From: Clostridia bacterium
GTDB lineage: Bacteria; Bacillota; Clostridia; Oscillospirales; Acutalibacteraceae
Reading direction: 5' to 3'
Length of the DNA stretch: 56,995 nt
NCBI GenBank assembly: GCA_017546665.1
Contig: JAFYSE010000012.1
Coordinates: forward strand, 1 to 56,995
Positions 47,671 through 56,118 of the stretch are shown here, piece after piece (position 1 is the stretch's first letter; each line of letters begins with the position of its first letter). The position numbers and the translations under genes are program-made. Below the pieces are notes generated by a model. It did not search any database and was not told the DNA's origin. It saw nothing but the letters and a program-made list of their open reading frames with translations.

Positions 47671-47700
47671 AATGCTTAGGGCTTAATTGCCCTAAGCATT
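47671..47700. terminator. Bidirectional terminator between the LRR/dockerin and HAD genes
   Basis: AATGCTTAGGGC (47671-47682) and GCCCTAAGCATT (47689-47700) form a perfect twelve-base stem; T-rich sequence follows on both strands. The stop of the HAD gene lies inside the stem. Confidence 0.9.
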
Positions 47701-48522
47701 TTCTTTTTCTTGAATATATTTTACAACGCTATCATCATTATTTGTACCAATGATTACGTCTGAAATTCCTTTTACCTTTTCAACAGCATTCTGGACTGCG
47801 ATAGCAATATCAGCACCTTTTAGCATTTTTATATCATTAAGATTATCACCAAAAGCAGTAACGCTGTCTGCACCCACAATTTCTTTGACATCTCTTGCAC
47901 TACTAGCCTTTGACGCAGTATGGGAATATATTTCAACAAGCCAATCATCGGAGTATGAGTCTTTATAATACGCAAAGTCAATTTGGGGAATTGTTTTCAA
48001 TTTCTCAACAATTTCATCGAGATATTGTGGCAGTGCATAGTAGTTGATATAAACAGGATGTTGACCACTTTCTATATTTGTAAGGTCATCCGTCTGTGTA
48101 AACCTGCCTTCAAGCAAATTAACTCTTTCATCATAAAATTCTTTCATACCATCATTGTCAAATTCTGTGTATTTAATTGATAATTTATAATCATCACCAT
48201 ATAAAAACATAAAAGGATGAAGATTTTTCTCATAGAAAAGGTTGAGAATTTTCTGTATAACAGAATGTGGAATTTCGTGATATTTTATTGCCTTTTTCGT
48301 TTCTGTGTCATAAACAAAAACACCGTTCATAAGCACAATGGGGGCAGCAAAATGAACACCCTCTAAAATTGGCATAGCACTAATCATACTTCTTGCTGTT
48401 GCAACGGAAAATGGAATGCCTTTTTCATAAAACATATTAAGTTTTTCTTTTGAATATTCACTCAATTTGCCGTTACTCTGCAAAAGAGTACCGTCCATAT
48501 CGCTAATGTAAAGTGTTTTCAT
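47692..48522 (-). CDS. HAD-superfamily phosphatase (Cof/HAD-IIB)
   Basis: A 276-residue HAD hydrolase. Motif I is ISDMDGTLL at the N-terminus, motif II is SVATARS, motif III is the lysine in the SKASSARDV region and motif IV is VTAFGDNLNDIKML; the large C2B cap lies between. Such enzymes dephosphorylate sugar phosphates or cofactors, and the substrate cannot be told from sequence. AGGTGAA precedes the start. The leuB terminator lies about 20 bases upstream, so its own promoter must be close or it relies on readthrough. Confidence 0.88.
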   Translation of the reverse strand: MKTLYISDMDGTLLQSNGKLSEYSKEKLNMFYEKGIPFSVATARSMISAMPILEGVHFAAPIVLMNGVFVYDTETKKAIKYHEIPHSVIQKILNLFYEKNLHPFMFLYGDDYKLSIKYTEFDNDGMKEFYDERVNLLEGRFTQTDDLTNIESGQHPVYINYYALPQYLDEIVEKLKTIPQIDFAYYKDSYSDDWLVEIYSHTASKASSARDVKEIVGADSVTAFGDNLNDIKMLKGADIAIAVQNAVEKVKGISDVIIGTNNDDSVVKYIQEKENA

Positions 48523-48531
48523 AATTCACCT

Positions 48532-48562
48532 AAAAATATGGGGACGATGCGAACACCGTCCC
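48532..48562 (-). terminator. Terminator of the leuA-leuB operon
   Basis: On the minus strand GGGACGGTG (48562-48554) pairs with CATCGTCCC (48549-48541) around a TTCG tetraloop, followed by CATATTTTT. Confidence 0.82.
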
Positions 48563-48570
48563 GTATGATT

Positions 48571-49644
48571 TTACTTTAATAATGATACTACAAGGTCGCC
48601 CATTTCTGAGGTTGTAATCTTCTTGAAACCGTCTTCATAGATGTCAGGAGTACGAGCAATTTTAAGAGCCTCGTTAACTGCATCTTCAATAGATTTTGCA
48701 GCATCCTTCTCATCAAATGAATATTGGAGCATCATTGCAGCAGAAAGAATAGTTGCAAGTGGGTTTGCTTTTTGCTGACCTGCAATATCAGGAGCAGAGC
48801 CGTGAATTGGCTCATAAAGTCCCATCTTGCCTGTTGCGAGAGACGCAGAAGCGAGCATACCGATAGAACCTGAAATCATTGATGCCTCATCAGAAAGAAT
48901 ATCACCGAAAATGTTGGATGTAACAATAACGTCAAACTGACCAGGATTTCTTACTAACTGCATAGCACAGTTGTCAACATACATATGAGAAAGCTCAACT
49001 TCGGGATATTCCGCTGACATCTTAACAACTGTTTCTCTCCAAAGACGAGAACTTTCAAGAACATTAGCCTTATCAACGCTTGTGAGTTTCTTATTTCTCT
49101 TCATAGCCATTTCATAAGCAGTTCTTGCAATTCTTTCAATTTCAGGAACTGAATACATTTCTGTATCGTAAGCAGCAGGGTTACCGTCAACCTCTGTTCT
49201 GCCTCTTTCACCGAAATAGATACCACCTGTGAGTTCACGAACAATCATAATGTCAAGTCCGTCACCGATAATGCTATCCTTGATTGGAGAAGCAGACTTG
49301 AGTGGCTCAAAAATCTTTGCAGGACGAAGATTTGCATAAAGTCCCAAAGCACCACGGATGCCTAAAAGTCCTTTTTCAGGACGCTGATTGCCAGGGAGAG
49401 TGTCCCACTTAGGACCACCAACTGCACCGAGGAATACACAGTCAGCCTTTTTGCAAGCATCAACAGTCGCCTGTGGAAGTGGTTCACCTGTTGCGTCAAT
49501 AGCAGAGCCACCGATAAGTTGATAGTTATAACTGAATTTAAATCCGTATTTTTCACCTGTTGCGTCAAGAACTTTAAGAGCTTCGTCAACAATTTCGGGA
49601 CCGATTCCGTCACCTTTTAAAACAACGATATTATAATTTTTCAT
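48571..49644 (-). CDS. leuB: 3-isopropylmalate dehydrogenase
   Basis: A 357-residue NAD-dependent enzyme of leucine biosynthesis. It oxidises 3-isopropylmalate. Marks include [78 protein letters not shown], the signature region [27 protein letters not shown] and [35 protein letters not shown] precedes the start, five bases before the leuA stop region. leuC and leuD (isopropylmalate isomerase) are not between leuA and leuB, so they must lie elsewhere. Confidence 0.97.
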   Translation of the reverse strand: MKNYNIVVLKGDGIGPEIVDEALKVLDATGEKYGFKFSYNYQLIGGSAIDATGEPLPQATVDACKKADCVFLGAVGGPKWDTLPGNQRPEKGLLGIRGALGLYANLRPAKIFEPLKSASPIKDSIIGDGLDIMIVRELTGGIYFGERGRTEVDGNPAAYDTEMYSVPEIERIARTAYEMAMKRNKKLTSVDKANVLESSRLWRETVVKMSAEYPEVELSHMYVDNCAMQLVRNPGQFDVIVTSNIFGDILSDEASMISGSIGMLASASLATGKMGLYEPIHGSAPDIAGQQKANPLATILSAAMMLQYSFDEKDAAKSIEDAVNEALKIARTPDIYEDGFKKITTSEMGDLVVSLLK

Positions 49645-49649
49645 AATAA

Positions 49650-51353
49650 TTAGTCCTTTCTAACAACGTTTGGTAAACAACGGTTAACTGCACAAAGAAT
49701 ACCCTTGATTGATGCGTAGTTGATATTGTGTGAAATACCAATACCGAAAACATCCTTGCCCTGTGGGTCAGTAATGTGAATATAGCTGACAGCCTTTGAG
49801 TCTGAACCAACTGAAACTGCGTGTTCAGAGTAGTCAATGAATTTGTATTCGCCAAGACCGATTGTATTCATAGCCTGACAGAATGCACCGATAGGACCTG
49901 CTGCAATACCCTCAATCTGCTGTGGTTCGTTGCCATTGTACTGAACAGTACCAACAAAATGAACTCTTGACTGTTCTTCGTCAAGTTCTCTTTCTTCATA
50001 GAATTTATAGCTAAGAAGCTTGTAAGGACCTGCAACATTGAGATATTCCTGCTGGAAAAGTGAATAAACCTCTTCTTTTGCCAACTCTTTGCCTTTTTCG
50101 TCGCAAACCTTTTGAACAATCTTTGAGAATTCAGGATGCATAGCCTTTGGCATGTTGTATCCGTATTCTGCCATGATGTAAGCAACGCCACCCTTACCTG
50201 ACTGGCTGTTGATACGGATAATTGGCTCGTATTCACGACCAACGTCTGCAGGGTCGATAGGTAAGTATGGAACTTCCCAATACTCTGTACCACTTGTACG
50301 CATATATTCCTTGCCCTTGTTGATTGCATCTTGGTGAGAACCTGAGAATGCAGTGAAAACGAGTGCACCACCATAAGGCTTTCTTGGGTCAACAGGCATT
50401 TTTGTTGTTCTTTCAAACATTTCCTTGATTTCGTTCATATTTGAGAAATCAAGTCCCGGGTCGATACCCTGTGTGTACATATTAAGAGCAAGTGTAACAA
50501 TATCAACATTACCGGTTCTTTCACCATTACCGAAAAGAGTACCTTCAATTCTGTCAGCACCTGCTAAAAGTCCAAGTTCAGCGGCTGCAACAGCAGTACC
50601 ACGGTCATTGTGTGGATGCAAGCTGATGATTGCATTTTCACGGTTTTTAAGTTTACGGCAGAAATATTCAATCTGGTCTGCGTGACCGTTTGGTGTGCTA
50701 CCCTCAACAGTTGCAGGAAGATTAAGGATAATCTTGTTATTTTCGTCTATTTCAAGTGCCTCCATAACCTTTTCACAGATAAGCACTGCGTTGTCCATTT
50801 CTGTACCTGAAAAGCTTTCAGGTGAATATTCGTAACGGATATTAACATCCTTTGTTGCTTTTAACTCATCAGTAAGTTGTTTGATAAGCTTTGCACCATT
50901 AACTGCGATGTCAATAACACCGTCCATATCCTTTTTGAAAACAACTTTTCTTTGAAGAGTTGAAGTTGAGTTGTAAAAATGGATAATAACATTTTTAGCA
51001 CCGTCAATAGCTTCAAATGTCTTTCTAATCAGGTGTTCACGGCTTTGAACAAGCACCTGTATTGTAACGTCATCAGGAATTAAATTCTTTTCAATAAGGG
51101 TTCTTAAAATCTCGTATTCAGTTTCGGAAGCAGATGGAAAACCAACTTCGATTTCTTTGAAACCAATTTTTACAAGAGTTTTAAAATATTCAATTTTTTC
51201 CTTTAAATTCATTGGGTCAATAAGCGCCTGATTACCGTCACGCAAGTCAACTGAACACCAAATTGGTGGTGCAGTAATGGTCTTGCTTGGCCATTGTCTG
51301 TCAGGAATATTGATTGGTTCAAATGGGATGTATTTCTGGCATCCTTGTTTCAT
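49650..51353 (-). CDS. leuA: 2-isopropylmalate synthase (long form)
   Basis: A 567-residue enzyme, the first committed step of leucine synthesis: acetyl-CoA plus 2-ketoisovalerate. It belongs to the longer LeuA form (the yeast/Corynebacterium type): [112 protein letters not shown] with metal-binding histidines, and a C-terminal regulatory domain ([30 protein letters not shown]) that binds leucine. The start at 51353 has GGAGGAG upstream; the longer frame reads into the T-box and is false. Expression is controlled by the T-box leader. Confidence 0.96.
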   Translation of the reverse strand: MKQGCQKYIPFEPINIPDRQWPSKTITAPPIWCSVDLRDGNQALIDPMNLKEKIEYFKTLVKIGFKEIEVGFPSASETEYEILRTLIEKNLIPDDVTIQVLVQSREHLIRKTFEAIDGAKNVIIHFYNSTSTLQRKVVFKKDMDGVIDIAVNGAKLIKQLTDELKATKDVNIRYEYSPESFSGTEMDNAVLICEKVMEALEIDENNKIILNLPATVEGSTPNGHADQIEYFCRKLKNRENAIISLHPHNDRGTAVAAAELGLLAGADRIEGTLFGNGERTGNVDIVTLALNMYTQGIDPGLDFSNMNEIKEMFERTTKMPVDPRKPYGGALVFTAFSGSHQDAINKGKEYMRTSGTEYWEVPYLPIDPADVGREYEPIIRINSQSGKGGVAYIMAEYGYNMPKAMHPEFSKIVQKVCDEKGKELAKEEVYSLFQQEYLNVAGPYKLLSYKFYEERELDEEQSRVHFVGTVQYNGNEPQQIEGIAAGPIGAFCQAMNTIGLGEYKFIDYSEHAVSVGSDSKAVSYIHITDPQGKDVFGIGISHNINYASIKGILCAVNRCLPNVVRKD

Positions 51354-51370
51354 GTTTTTCTCCTCCAAAT

Positions 51371-51652
51371 AAAAAAATCGCCCCACTATCAAAGTTAGTT
51401 GATAGGGACGACGGAAAAATCTATCGTGGTACCACCCTAATTCATCGGCAAAGCCGACCTCTATGACTTCTAACAAAGCCTGACTTGATAACGGGGTCAA
51501 CCGTCACGGGCTATGATTTCACCCATGCAACTCCGAAACGAGTTATACACATAAACACTGTGTTGCCTTGCACCAAACGGCAACTCTCTGAAAGCGAGTG
51601 AATTATGTCTTGTTTTCTTCACTGTTTTTGATAGGGGTTATTAAATTGATTG
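51371..51652 (-). promoter_or_regulatory. T-box leader (tRNA-Leu-sensing) of leuA
   Basis: The minus strand has the T-box core AGGGTGGTACCACG (51438-51425) and then a terminator, TCGTCCCTATCAA against TTGATAGTGGGGCGA with a run of T (51412-51371). Upstream lie stem I features: AGAGAGTTGCCG, TGGTGCAAGGCAAC, and a likely specifier loop around ATAACTCGTTT, with CTC (51542-51540) as a candidate Leu codon. The alternative antiterminator uses the T-box bases. Uncharged tRNA-Leu would allow readthrough into leuA-leuB. The specifier is a proposal; leuA downstream supports Leu. Confidence 0.88.
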
Positions 51653-51658
51653 TGTTAT

Positions 51659-51687
51659 ATTTTATAGTATTTCTTTTGTTTTGTCAA
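51659..51687 (-). promoter_or_regulatory. Promoter of the leuA T-box transcript
   Basis: TTGACA (51687-51682) and TAAAAT (51664-51659) on the minus strand, spacer 17 bases. It sets the transcript start near 51652. Confidence 0.82.
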
Positions 51688-51747
51688 TATACAAAATTAA
51701 ACTGCTAAATCAAAGAAATATTACTATGGAGATTTTATATAATTGTG

Positions 51748-51776
51748 TTGATTTTAGTGAAAAAAAGTGGTTTAAT
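51748..51776 (+). promoter_or_regulatory. Candidate promoter of the DUF5058 gene pair
   Basis: TTGATT (51748-51753) and TTTAAT (51771-51776), 17-base spacer; a TATAAT overlaps at 51776-51781. The start codon is 30 bases later. Confidence 0.5.
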
Positions 51777-51806
51777 ATAATCAATAAATTTTTGGGAGAT
51801 GAGAAT

Positions 51807-52628
51807 ATGGACTTTAAAGAAAGTACAGGGTTGTACTTGATTGCTGGTGGCGTTATTGCGTTTGTCCTTGCTCAGTCAATTTTCTTCCTTGTAAAAGCAT
51901 GGAAACAGGGAGAAAAATTAGGAATTGATAAGAAGAAGTTGCGTAATACCATTACATCAAGTGCAGTTTTCACAATACCTTCAGCTTTATCAGTTTTGGC
52001 TACAGTTATCGTTTTGGCACCATCATTGGGACTTGTTATTCCATGGGTAAGATTGTCAGTTATCGGTAACTTGTTGTATGAAACAAAGGCAGCTGGGGAC
52101 GCAATGGCATCTCTAGGACAAGAAGGCGGAATTACATCAACAATCACTGACCCTGCAATTTTTGCTGGTGTGGCATGGGTTATGACACTGGGTATTTGTT
52201 TCTCACTTGTTATTTTGCCATTCGTTGCAAAGCCATTACATAAAAAGGTTCTCAATTTAGGGAAAAAAGAAGAAAACAAAGAAGAAACAACAGAAAAGAA
52301 AGAGAAGAAGTCGGGCGGTATCGCAGGTTTTATTGACCTTTTAACTCCGGCTGTATTCATTGGTCTTATCGGTGCATTCGTTGCTCGTGCAATCGCAGGT
52401 AAAGGTAAACCTGAAACCTTTGGCGACGGTGCAGGTGTGTTATCTTTAATAACATTGGTTGTTGCTGTTGGCGCATCATTGATTCTTGAATTTGTTGCAA
52501 AGAAGTTTAAAATTGCATGGCTTGAACCATTCGTTATGCCTATTGGTATGATTATTGCGATGGTTATTGCAGTTGTAGCATACAATGTATTGCCACCTGA
52601 ACTTGCTGTTCTTGAATGGAGGGGTTAA
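51807..52628 (+). CDS. DUF5058-family membrane protein
   Basis: A 273-residue protein with about seven hydrophobic helices. The first reads STGLYLIAGGVIAFVLAQSIFFLVKAWKQG, and a charged EENKEETTEKKEKK loop splits the protein into two halves near residue 160. FTIPSALSVLATVIVLAPSLGLVIPWVRLSVIGNLLYETKAA is characteristic of the DUF5058 family, which has no proven function. The start at 51807 has GGGAGATG upstream; the earlier in-frame ATGs have none. Its stop lies two bases before the start of another membrane gene, and the two probably form one carrier or complex. Confidence 0.78.
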   Translation: MDFKESTGLYLIAGGVIAFVLAQSIFFLVKAWKQGEKLGIDKKKLRNTITSSAVFTIPSALSVLATVIVLAPSLGLVIPWVRLSVIGNLLYETKAAGDAMASLGQEGGITSTITDPAIFAGVAWVMTLGICFSLVILPFVAKPLHKKVLNLGKKEENKEETTEKKEKKSGGIAGFIDLLTPAVFIGLIGAFVARAIAGKGKPETFGDGAGVLSLITLVVAVGASLILEFVAKKFKIAWLEPFVMPIGMIIAMVIAVVAYNVLPPELAVLEWRG

Positions 52629-52630
52629 TT

Positions 52631-53302
52631 ATGAGAAAGAATAAAACAGAAAAATCATATTTTGACCGTGTCCATGGTTGGGGCAGAATTTCAAGCGTTA
52701 CAGCTCTTTGCGTGCTTATAATGTTCCCGGTTTCAATTTGCTTATATTTAGGAGTATGGCCATCTTTGAGTGGTGTTATGAGTGGTCTTTTGAAACTCGT
52801 TCCACTTTATTGGACACTTGCAGTTATTGAAGTTTTGATTTACACACCAATGCTTGGTGCGGGTGGTACATATCTTTCATTCGTAACAGGTAATATTACA
52901 AATCTTAAGCTTCCTTGTGCAATCGGTGCGATGGAAAATGCAAAAGTTAAAGCAAATAGTGAAGAAGGCGAAGTAATTTCAACAATAGCTATTGCGACAT
53001 CTTCAATTGTTACAACAATTATTATTGCATTAGGTGTGTTGGTGTTTAAGCCATTCCTTCCTGCATTCACAAACAGTGAACTTTTAATGCCTGCATTTAA
53101 ACAGGTTCAACCTGCACTTTTCGGTGCTCTTGCAGCAGGATATTTCTCAAAGCATTGGAAAATTTCTGTTTTCCCAATTGTTGTTATGGTTGGTATCTTG
53201 TTTGTTGCTCCTACATTGGACGCAGGTACGCTTCTCATTCCCGGTATTATCGCATCAGTCCTTGGTGCATTTACAATGTGGAAACTCAAATGGGTTAAGT
53301 AA
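52631..53302 (+). CDS. Membrane protein, partner of DUF5058
   Basis: A 223-residue protein with about six hydrophobic helices. Notable conserved-looking stretches are SYFDRVHGWGRISSVTALCVLIMFPVSICLYLGVWPS and GAGGTYLSFVTGNITNLKLPCAIGAMENA, the latter with a polar, glycine-rich loop that could line a transport path. The start at 52631 lies behind GGAGGGG; the ATG at 52616 lies upstream of that site and inside the previous gene. I believe this family usually accompanies DUF5058 proteins, which supports a two-component transporter, but no substrate can be given. A long perfect-palindrome terminator follows. Confidence 0.7.
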   Translation: MRKNKTEKSYFDRVHGWGRISSVTALCVLIMFPVSICLYLGVWPSLSGVMSGLLKLVPLYWTLAVIEVLIYTPMLGAGGTYLSFVTGNITNLKLPCAIGAMENAKVKANSEEGEVISTIAIATSSIVTTIIIALGVLVFKPFLPAFTNSELLMPAFKQVQPALFGALAAGYFSKHWKISVFPIVVMVGILFVAPTLDAGTLLIPGIIASVLGAFTMWKLKWVK

Positions 53303-53306
53303 ACTT

Positions 53307-53361
53307 GTAACCACTCAATAAATCTCGTTTATACTTGTAACTCGATTTACTCAATGGTTAC
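53307..53361. repeat. Interrupted inverted repeat upstream of the terminator
   Basis: GTAACC (53307-53312) with GGTTAC (53356-53361), and TAAATC (53319-53324) with GATTTA (53344-53349). The middle segment ACTCAA is a direct repeat rather than complementary, so the stem has a symmetric internal loop. Confidence 0.5.
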
Positions 53362-53379
53362 TAAAGGTACAATTATTCA

Positions 53380-53417
53380 ACAGTCTGTTCACAACGTTGT
53401 GAACAGACTGTTTTTTT
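53380..53417 (+). terminator. Perfect-palindrome terminator of the DUF5058 pair
   Basis: ACAGTCTGTTCACAAC (53380-53395) is followed directly by its reverse complement (53396-53411) and then TTTTTT. The 16-base stem has no separate loop. Confidence 0.88.
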
Positions 53418-53446
53418 GTTGTTTTAGACAGAAAAAATTCCTATTT

Positions 53447-53490
53447 TTTACACTGAAAACATTGATTTTATAGGTGTAAAGTGGTAGAAT
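53447..53490 (+). promoter_or_regulatory. iol operon promoter and flanking palindrome
   Basis: TTGATT (53462-53467) and TAGAAT (53485-53490), 17-base spacer ending in TGG (extended -10). TTTACAC (53447-53453) and GTGTAAA (53474-53480) form an inverted repeat around the -35; this could bind an inositol-responsive repressor. No regulator gene is visible. Confidence 0.65.
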
Positions 53491-53527
53491 AAATTGATTA
53501 TAATAAAATGGATTGGAGTGGGTTGTT

Positions 53528-54370
53528 TTGGCTTTAGTTCCAATGAAAACTCTCCTTGAAAATGCAGAAAAAAAGAATATTGCAGTTGGTGCTTTTAGCG
53601 TCGGTAATATGGAAATGGTTATGGGTGCTGTGGCTGCTGCCGAAGAACTTAATATGCCCATTATTCTCCAAATTGCTGAATGCAGACTTAAAAATTCACC
53701 ACTTGAACTTATGGGTCCAATGATGATTTCTGCAGCAAAGAATTCAAAGGTTGAGATTGCTGTTCACCTTGACCACGGACTTAAGATTGAAACAGTTGAA
53801 AAAGCACTTGAATTGGGCTTCACCTCCGTTATGTTTGATGGCTCAACGTTACCACTTGAAGAAAACATCAAAGCAGTAAAACAAGTTCGAGAGCTCGCAG
53901 ATAAATACGGGGCAACTGTTGAAGCTGAGCTTGGTGTTGTTGGTGGTAATGAGGGCGATGGTGCAGCTCACGAAATTCTTTGCACAAATCCTGATGATGC
54001 AAAGCTTTTCTGTGATGAAACAGGTGTTGATGCACTTGCAGTTGCAATCGGTAATGCTCACGGAAATTATCCGGTACTTCCAAACCTTCGTTTTGATGTG
54101 CTTGACGACATTAACAAAATGGTGGAAACACCACTTGTCCTTCATGGTGGCACAGGAATTACAGATGAAATGTTCCAACAGGCTATAATGCTTGGTGTAA
54201 GAAAGGTGAATATCGCAACAGCAAGTTTTGATAACCTTGCAAAATATGCTCACGAATATTGTAAAACAGTTGAAAAAGCAAATTACTTTGAATTGAGCAA
54301 ACAAGAAGCAATTGGTGTTTATGAGAATGTAAAAAGACATATTAAGGTCTTTAGTTTTATGAATAATTAA
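53528..54370 (+). CDS. iolJ: Class II aldolase, probable 6-phospho-5-dehydro-2-deoxygluconate aldolase (IolJ)
   Basis: A 280-residue zinc-dependent aldolase of the fructose-bisphosphate/tagatose-bisphosphate type. It shows ALVPMKTLLENAEKKNIAVGAFSVGNMEM, HLDHGLKIETVEKALELGFTSVMFDGSTLPLEENI, VEAELGVVGGNEGD, IGNAHGNYPVLPNLRFDVL and LHGGTGITDEMFQQAI, with zinc ligands in HLDHG, the AHG and LHGG loops. I place the start at TTG 53528 because GGAG lies nine bases upstream and the protein then begins as MALVPMK, typical of the family. It is the first gene of the operon with iolC, iolB and iolD, so the IolJ reaction is the best guess; an FBP-type specificity cannot be excluded. Confidence 0.82.
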   Translation: MALVPMKTLLENAEKKNIAVGAFSVGNMEMVMGAVAAAEELNMPIILQIAECRLKNSPLELMGPMMISAAKNSKVEIAVHLDHGLKIETVEKALELGFTSVMFDGSTLPLEENIKAVKQVRELADKYGATVEAELGVVGGNEGDGAAHEILCTNPDDAKLFCDETGVDALAVAIGNAHGNYPVLPNLRFDVLDDINKMVETPLVLHGGTGITDEMFQQAIMLGVRKVNIATASFDNLAKYAHEYCKTVEKANYFELSKQEAIGVYENVKRHIKVFSFMNN

Positions 54371-54382
54371 GGAGAGATTATT

Positions 54383-55399
54383 ATGAAATACATTGAATTT
54401 GATAACAATAAAGAATTTGACTTAATCCTTTTAGGTCGTGTTGCAGTTGACTTAAATCCTGTTGACTATTATTGCCCACTTAACGAAAGCACAACATTTA
54501 AAAGATATTTAGGTGGCTCACCTGCCAATATTGCAGTTGGTCTTGCAAGACTCGGCAAAAAATGTGGTTTCTTCGCTCGTGTTTCCGACGACCAACTTGG
54601 AACCTTCGTAACAGATTACTTTGAAAACGAGGGTATTGATATTTCACATATCAAGCGTTGCCAGAATGGTGAAAAAATCGGTCTTACATTTACAGAAATC
54701 AAGTCAGAAACAGAGAGTTCAATCGTTATGTATCGTAACGAGGCAGCTGACCTTAAATTAGATGTTGAAGACATTGATGAAGATTATATCAACCGTGCAA
54801 AAGCAATCCTTATTTCAGGTACAGCTCTTGCAGAAAGCCCATCAAGAGAAGCAGCTCTTAAAGCAGTTGCACTTGCAAAGAAAAATGGTGTGCCAATTAT
54901 CTTCGATATCGACTACCGTGCATACAACTGGAAAAATAGTGATGAAATTGCAATTTACTATTCATCAGTTGCTCGTGAAGCAGATATTATTCTTGGCTCT
55001 CGTGAGGAGTATGACCTTACAGAAAAGTTTATCAATCCAAACATGACTGATAAAGAAACAGCAGCATATTGGCACTCACAGAATGCAAAAATTGTAATTA
55101 TCAAGCACGGTAAGGAAGGCTCAACGGCTTACACAAACGACGGTGAAAGCTATTCAATCAAGCCATTCCCTGTAAAACTTCTCAAATCCTTCGGTGGCGG
55201 TGACGGTTACGCATCTGCATTCCTTTATGGCATATTTGAAGGTTGGGAAATCATTGATGCTCTTGAGTTCGGCTCAGCATCTGCTGCAATGCTGGTTGCA
55301 TCCCATGCCTGTTCACAGGATATGCCAACAGTAGATGCGGTTAAGAAATTTATTGCAGACGAAAAAGCAGAGTATGGCGAAATGATAGCTCGTGCTTAA
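54383..55399 (+). CDS. iolC: 5-dehydro-2-deoxygluconokinase (IolC)
   Basis: A 338-residue PfkB-family kinase of inositol catabolism. It opens with the IolC-type LILLGRVAVDLNPVDYYCPLNESTTFKRYLGGSPANIAVGLARLGKKCGFFARVSDDQLG, has SGTALAESPSREAAL, IIFDIDYRAYNW, ADIILGSREEYDL and ends with the PfkB signature SFGGGDGYASAFLYGIFEG, where the catalytic Asp follows GGG. It phosphorylates 5-dehydro-2-deoxy-D-gluconate, the product of IolB. AGGAGAG lies upstream, in a 12-base gap after iolJ. Confidence 0.92.
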   Translation: MKYIEFDNNKEFDLILLGRVAVDLNPVDYYCPLNESTTFKRYLGGSPANIAVGLARLGKKCGFFARVSDDQLGTFVTDYFENEGIDISHIKRCQNGEKIGLTFTEIKSETESSIVMYRNEAADLKLDVEDIDEDYINRAKAILISGTALAESPSREAALKAVALAKKNGVPIIFDIDYRAYNWKNSDEIAIYYSSVAREADIILGSREEYDLTEKFINPNMTDKETAAYWHSQNAKIVIIKHGKEGSTAYTNDGESYSIKPFPVKLLKSFGGGDGYASAFLYGIFEGWEIIDALEFGSASAAMLVASHACSQDMPTVDAVKKFIADEKAEYGEMIARA

Positions 55400-55413
55400 C
55401 TCGGTGAAATAAA

Positions 55414-56103
55414 ATGATTAAGAAATTATTGAAAAACAAAGTATTCAAAGGGGTAATAATTGCGGTACTTTGTGCTTGTTTGCTCGGTGGGGTAACGGTA
55501 GTTGGCATTAATGCCTATATGATTTCTTATGCAAATAAATACATTTTAACTGAAGAAGACCTGAAAAGTGAAGAATTTGACTGCATAATGGTGTTGGGTG
55601 CAGGACTTTGGGATGGAGAACCGTCACCAATGTTACAGGAAAGACTTGATTTTAGTCTGGTTGCCTTTGAAACAGGGTGTGCCGATAAAATGCTTATGAG
55701 TGGTGACCACGGTCGTGAAGAATATGACGAAGTCAACAAAATGAAGGATGTTGCAATCGAAAATGGTGTTCCTTCTGATAATATTTTTATGGACCACGCA
55801 GGTTTTTCAACCTATGAATCAATGTATCGTGCAAGGGATATTTTTCAAGTTGAAAAAATGGTGATAGTGACACAGGAGTATCACTTGTATCGCGCAGTTT
55901 ATAATGCGCGAAAACTTGGAATTGATGCTTATGGTTTTGCAGCCGACAGACTTGAATATCCAGTTTATAATGACGTTCGTGAGGCGATGGCAAGAATAAA
56001 AGACTTCTTTTATTGTGTATTTGAACCCGAGCCAACATATTTGGGTGACCCGATTTCTATTCACGCAAGTGGCTCGTTGACGGATGATAAGGTAAGACTT
56101 TAA
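55414..56103 (+). CDS. YdcF/SanA-like (DUF218) membrane-anchored protein
   Basis: A 229-residue protein with one N-terminal membrane anchor (about 12-35) and an outer DUF218 domain: FDCIMVLGAGLWDGEPSPMLQERLDFSLVAFETGCADKMLMSGD, then FSTYESMYRARDIFQVEKMVIVTQEYHLYRAVYNARKLGIDAYGFAAD. SanA and YdcF proteins are linked to envelope integrity and vancomycin exclusion in E. coli, without a proven reaction. It lies 14 bases after iolC and 15 before iolB, which is unexpected for a cell-envelope protein. The start has only a weak site (CGGTGAAA). Confidence 0.85.
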   Translation: MIKKLLKNKVFKGVIIAVLCACLLGGVTVVGINAYMISYANKYILTEEDLKSEEFDCIMVLGAGLWDGEPSPMLQERLDFSLVAFETGCADKMLMSGDHGREEYDEVNKMKDVAIENGVPSDNIFMDHAGFSTYESMYRARDIFQVEKMVIVTQEYHLYRAVYNARKLGIDAYGFAADRLEYPVYNDVREAMARIKDFFYCVFEPEPTYLGDPISIHASGSLTDDKVRL

Positions 56104-56118
56104 CAAATAGGTGATTAT

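Noticed and set aside
51354-51500. N-terminal extension of leuA
   Set aside because: The extension translates the T-box and terminator sequence and has no ribosome site; the ATG at 51353 has GGAGGAG upstream.
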